Shown one piece after another: positions 63,332 to 64,000 of a DNA stretch of 64,000 nt. The notes beneath the pieces were generated by a model. That model saw nothing but the letters and a program-made list of their open reading frames with translations, was not told where the DNA came from and searched no databases. The DNA lies in NCBI GenBank assembly GCA_020633235.1, contig JACKEA010000005.1, positions 372,001 to 436,000 on the forward strand, in the 5' to 3' direction. This stretch comes from Polyangiaceae bacterium (GTDB lineage Bacteria > Myxococcota_A > Polyangia > Polyangiales > Polyangiaceae). How positions within the stretch are numbered: the stretch's first letter is position 1; every line of letters starts with the position of its first letter. A program made the translations under genes and the position numbers.

Positions 63332-64000
63332 TCAGGTCCGGCCGCGCCGAAGGCGCGCGATGGCCAGGCACACGAGCAAGATCAGCGTCGCCAGGGTGGC
63401 CTGGGACGCCCCCACCGGGAACTCGAAGAAGAAGGCGAACAGGTAGCCCAGGCCCCCGGCCGTCGCGCCGATCAGGGCGGCCAGCAGCAGGCCCCAGCGG
63501 ATCCGTTCCACCAGCGCCAGCGCCGCCATGCCAGGCAGCACCGCGAAGGCGAACACCGGCAACGCGCCGATGGCGCGGGTGGCTACGGATACTTCTACGG
63601 CGACGAGCACCCACAGCAAGAGGTCCAACAAGCGCACCGGAACGCCGACCACTCGCGCGCCCTCGGGGTCGAAACCCGCGAACAGGAAGCCGCGATAGGA
63701 CGCCAGTGCCACCAGCAACACGCCCGAGCCCACGAACTCCACGAGCATCAGGTCGACGGGGCGAACCAACACGGCCGTGCCGAACAGGATCGCAGCGATG
63801 TCGTGGGACTCCTGCGTGATGCGATCGCCCACCAGCACGGCCGCGGCGCTGGCCGCGAGATACGTGAGACCGACCAATGTCTCTCGCGGGAGGCGCAGGC
63901 GTTCCGTGCGCAGCGTGAGCACCGCGGTGACCACCAGCGCCATGCCCAGCGCGCCCACGACGGGTGGCACCTCGGTGCCCAGGCGGATCTGGATCAAGAA
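63332..64000 (-). CDS. Zinc/manganese-type ABC transporter permease (runs off right edge)
   Basis: About 220 residues are visible with 6-7 helices: GLTYLAASAAAVLVGDRITQ, IAAILFGTAVLVRPVDLMLV, ALASYRGFLFAGFDPEGARV, LPVFAFAVLPGMAALALVER. The FDPEGARVVG motif is diagnostic of ZnuB/MntB-type permeases. The reading frame is open at 64000, so the start (and first helices) are outside the window; a TTG at 63997 is not a convincing start. Confidence 0.9.
   Translation of the reverse strand, partial: FLIQIRLGTEVPPVVGALGMALVVTAVLTLRTERLRLPRETLVGLTYLAASAAAVLVGDRITQESHDIAAILFGTAVLVRPVDLMLVEFVGSGVLLVALASYRGFLFAGFDPEGARVVGVPVRLLDLLLWVLVAVEVSVATRAIGALPVFAFAVLPGMAALALVERIRWGLLLAALIGATAGGLGYLFAFFFEFPVGASQATLATLILLVCLAIARLRRGRT

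Overview
The window is high-GC DNA of myxobacterial type (Myxococcota, probably class Polyangia; this is inferred). The signs are at least seven predicted lipoproteins with Gly/Ala/Ser/Thr linkers after the lipobox cysteine, a MYXO-CTERM-like C-terminus (20275-21954), Hanks-type Ser/Thr kinases, TPR/PEGA and zinc-ribbon proteins, and many GTG/TTG starts. There is no rRNA, prophage, CRISPR array or recognisable defence island. One tRNA-Glu(UUC) lies at 2094-2168.

Layout. 1-9917: start of a spermidine-synthase-like membrane protein, an M14 carboxypeptidase, tRNA-Glu, a beta-helix lipoprotein, a LysR/aldo-keto reductase pair, and a lipoprotein coupled to a DUF695-like protein. 9918-12472: a gene-poor island with a degenerate ~95-bp repeat array and a frameshifted IS3-family transposase. 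12473-27508: creatininase-family amidohydrolase, a membrane protein whose stop codon lies inside a 23-bp tandem array, a DUF4139 protein, 6-phosphofructokinase, a Cys-rich lamin-tail lipoprotein, a diguanylate cyclase coupled to a phosphodiester-glycosidase protein, a CocE-type hydrolase and a Uma2 nuclease. 27553-36086: lipoproteins including a 1435-aa metzincin-like protease, a chimeric remnant of an HNH-associated protein, and a coupled zinc-ribbon pair. 36182-38648: modABC molybdate transporter. 38811-49033: metallo-beta-lactamase-fold enzyme, ArsR/SRPBCC pair, AraC, NmrA/LysR and NAD(P)-binding/LysR divergent pairs. 49095-57192: MepA-LysM endopeptidase, methyltransferase, TPR/PEGA protein, GST, and two kinases, one fused to a sensor-like C-terminus. 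57262-64000: MgtC/DUF4010 membrane protein, an operon of lipoprotein, APC permease-USP fusion and octahaem cytochrome c, and a metal ABC permease.

The most notable signal is non-coding. A 20-25 bp dispersed element (core GTTGGTCCGCCGCGGAACC) occurs at least ten times, mostly just past stop codons of convergent genes. Twice it is present as an inverted pair that would form a long hairpin, and at 57190-57264 both converging stop codons sit inside the arms. Second is the 10.0-10.9 kb array, whose unit carries two overlapping, mutually exclusive dyads and lies directly upstream of a lipoprotein gene.

All family assignments come from reading motifs by eye. No database search was run.
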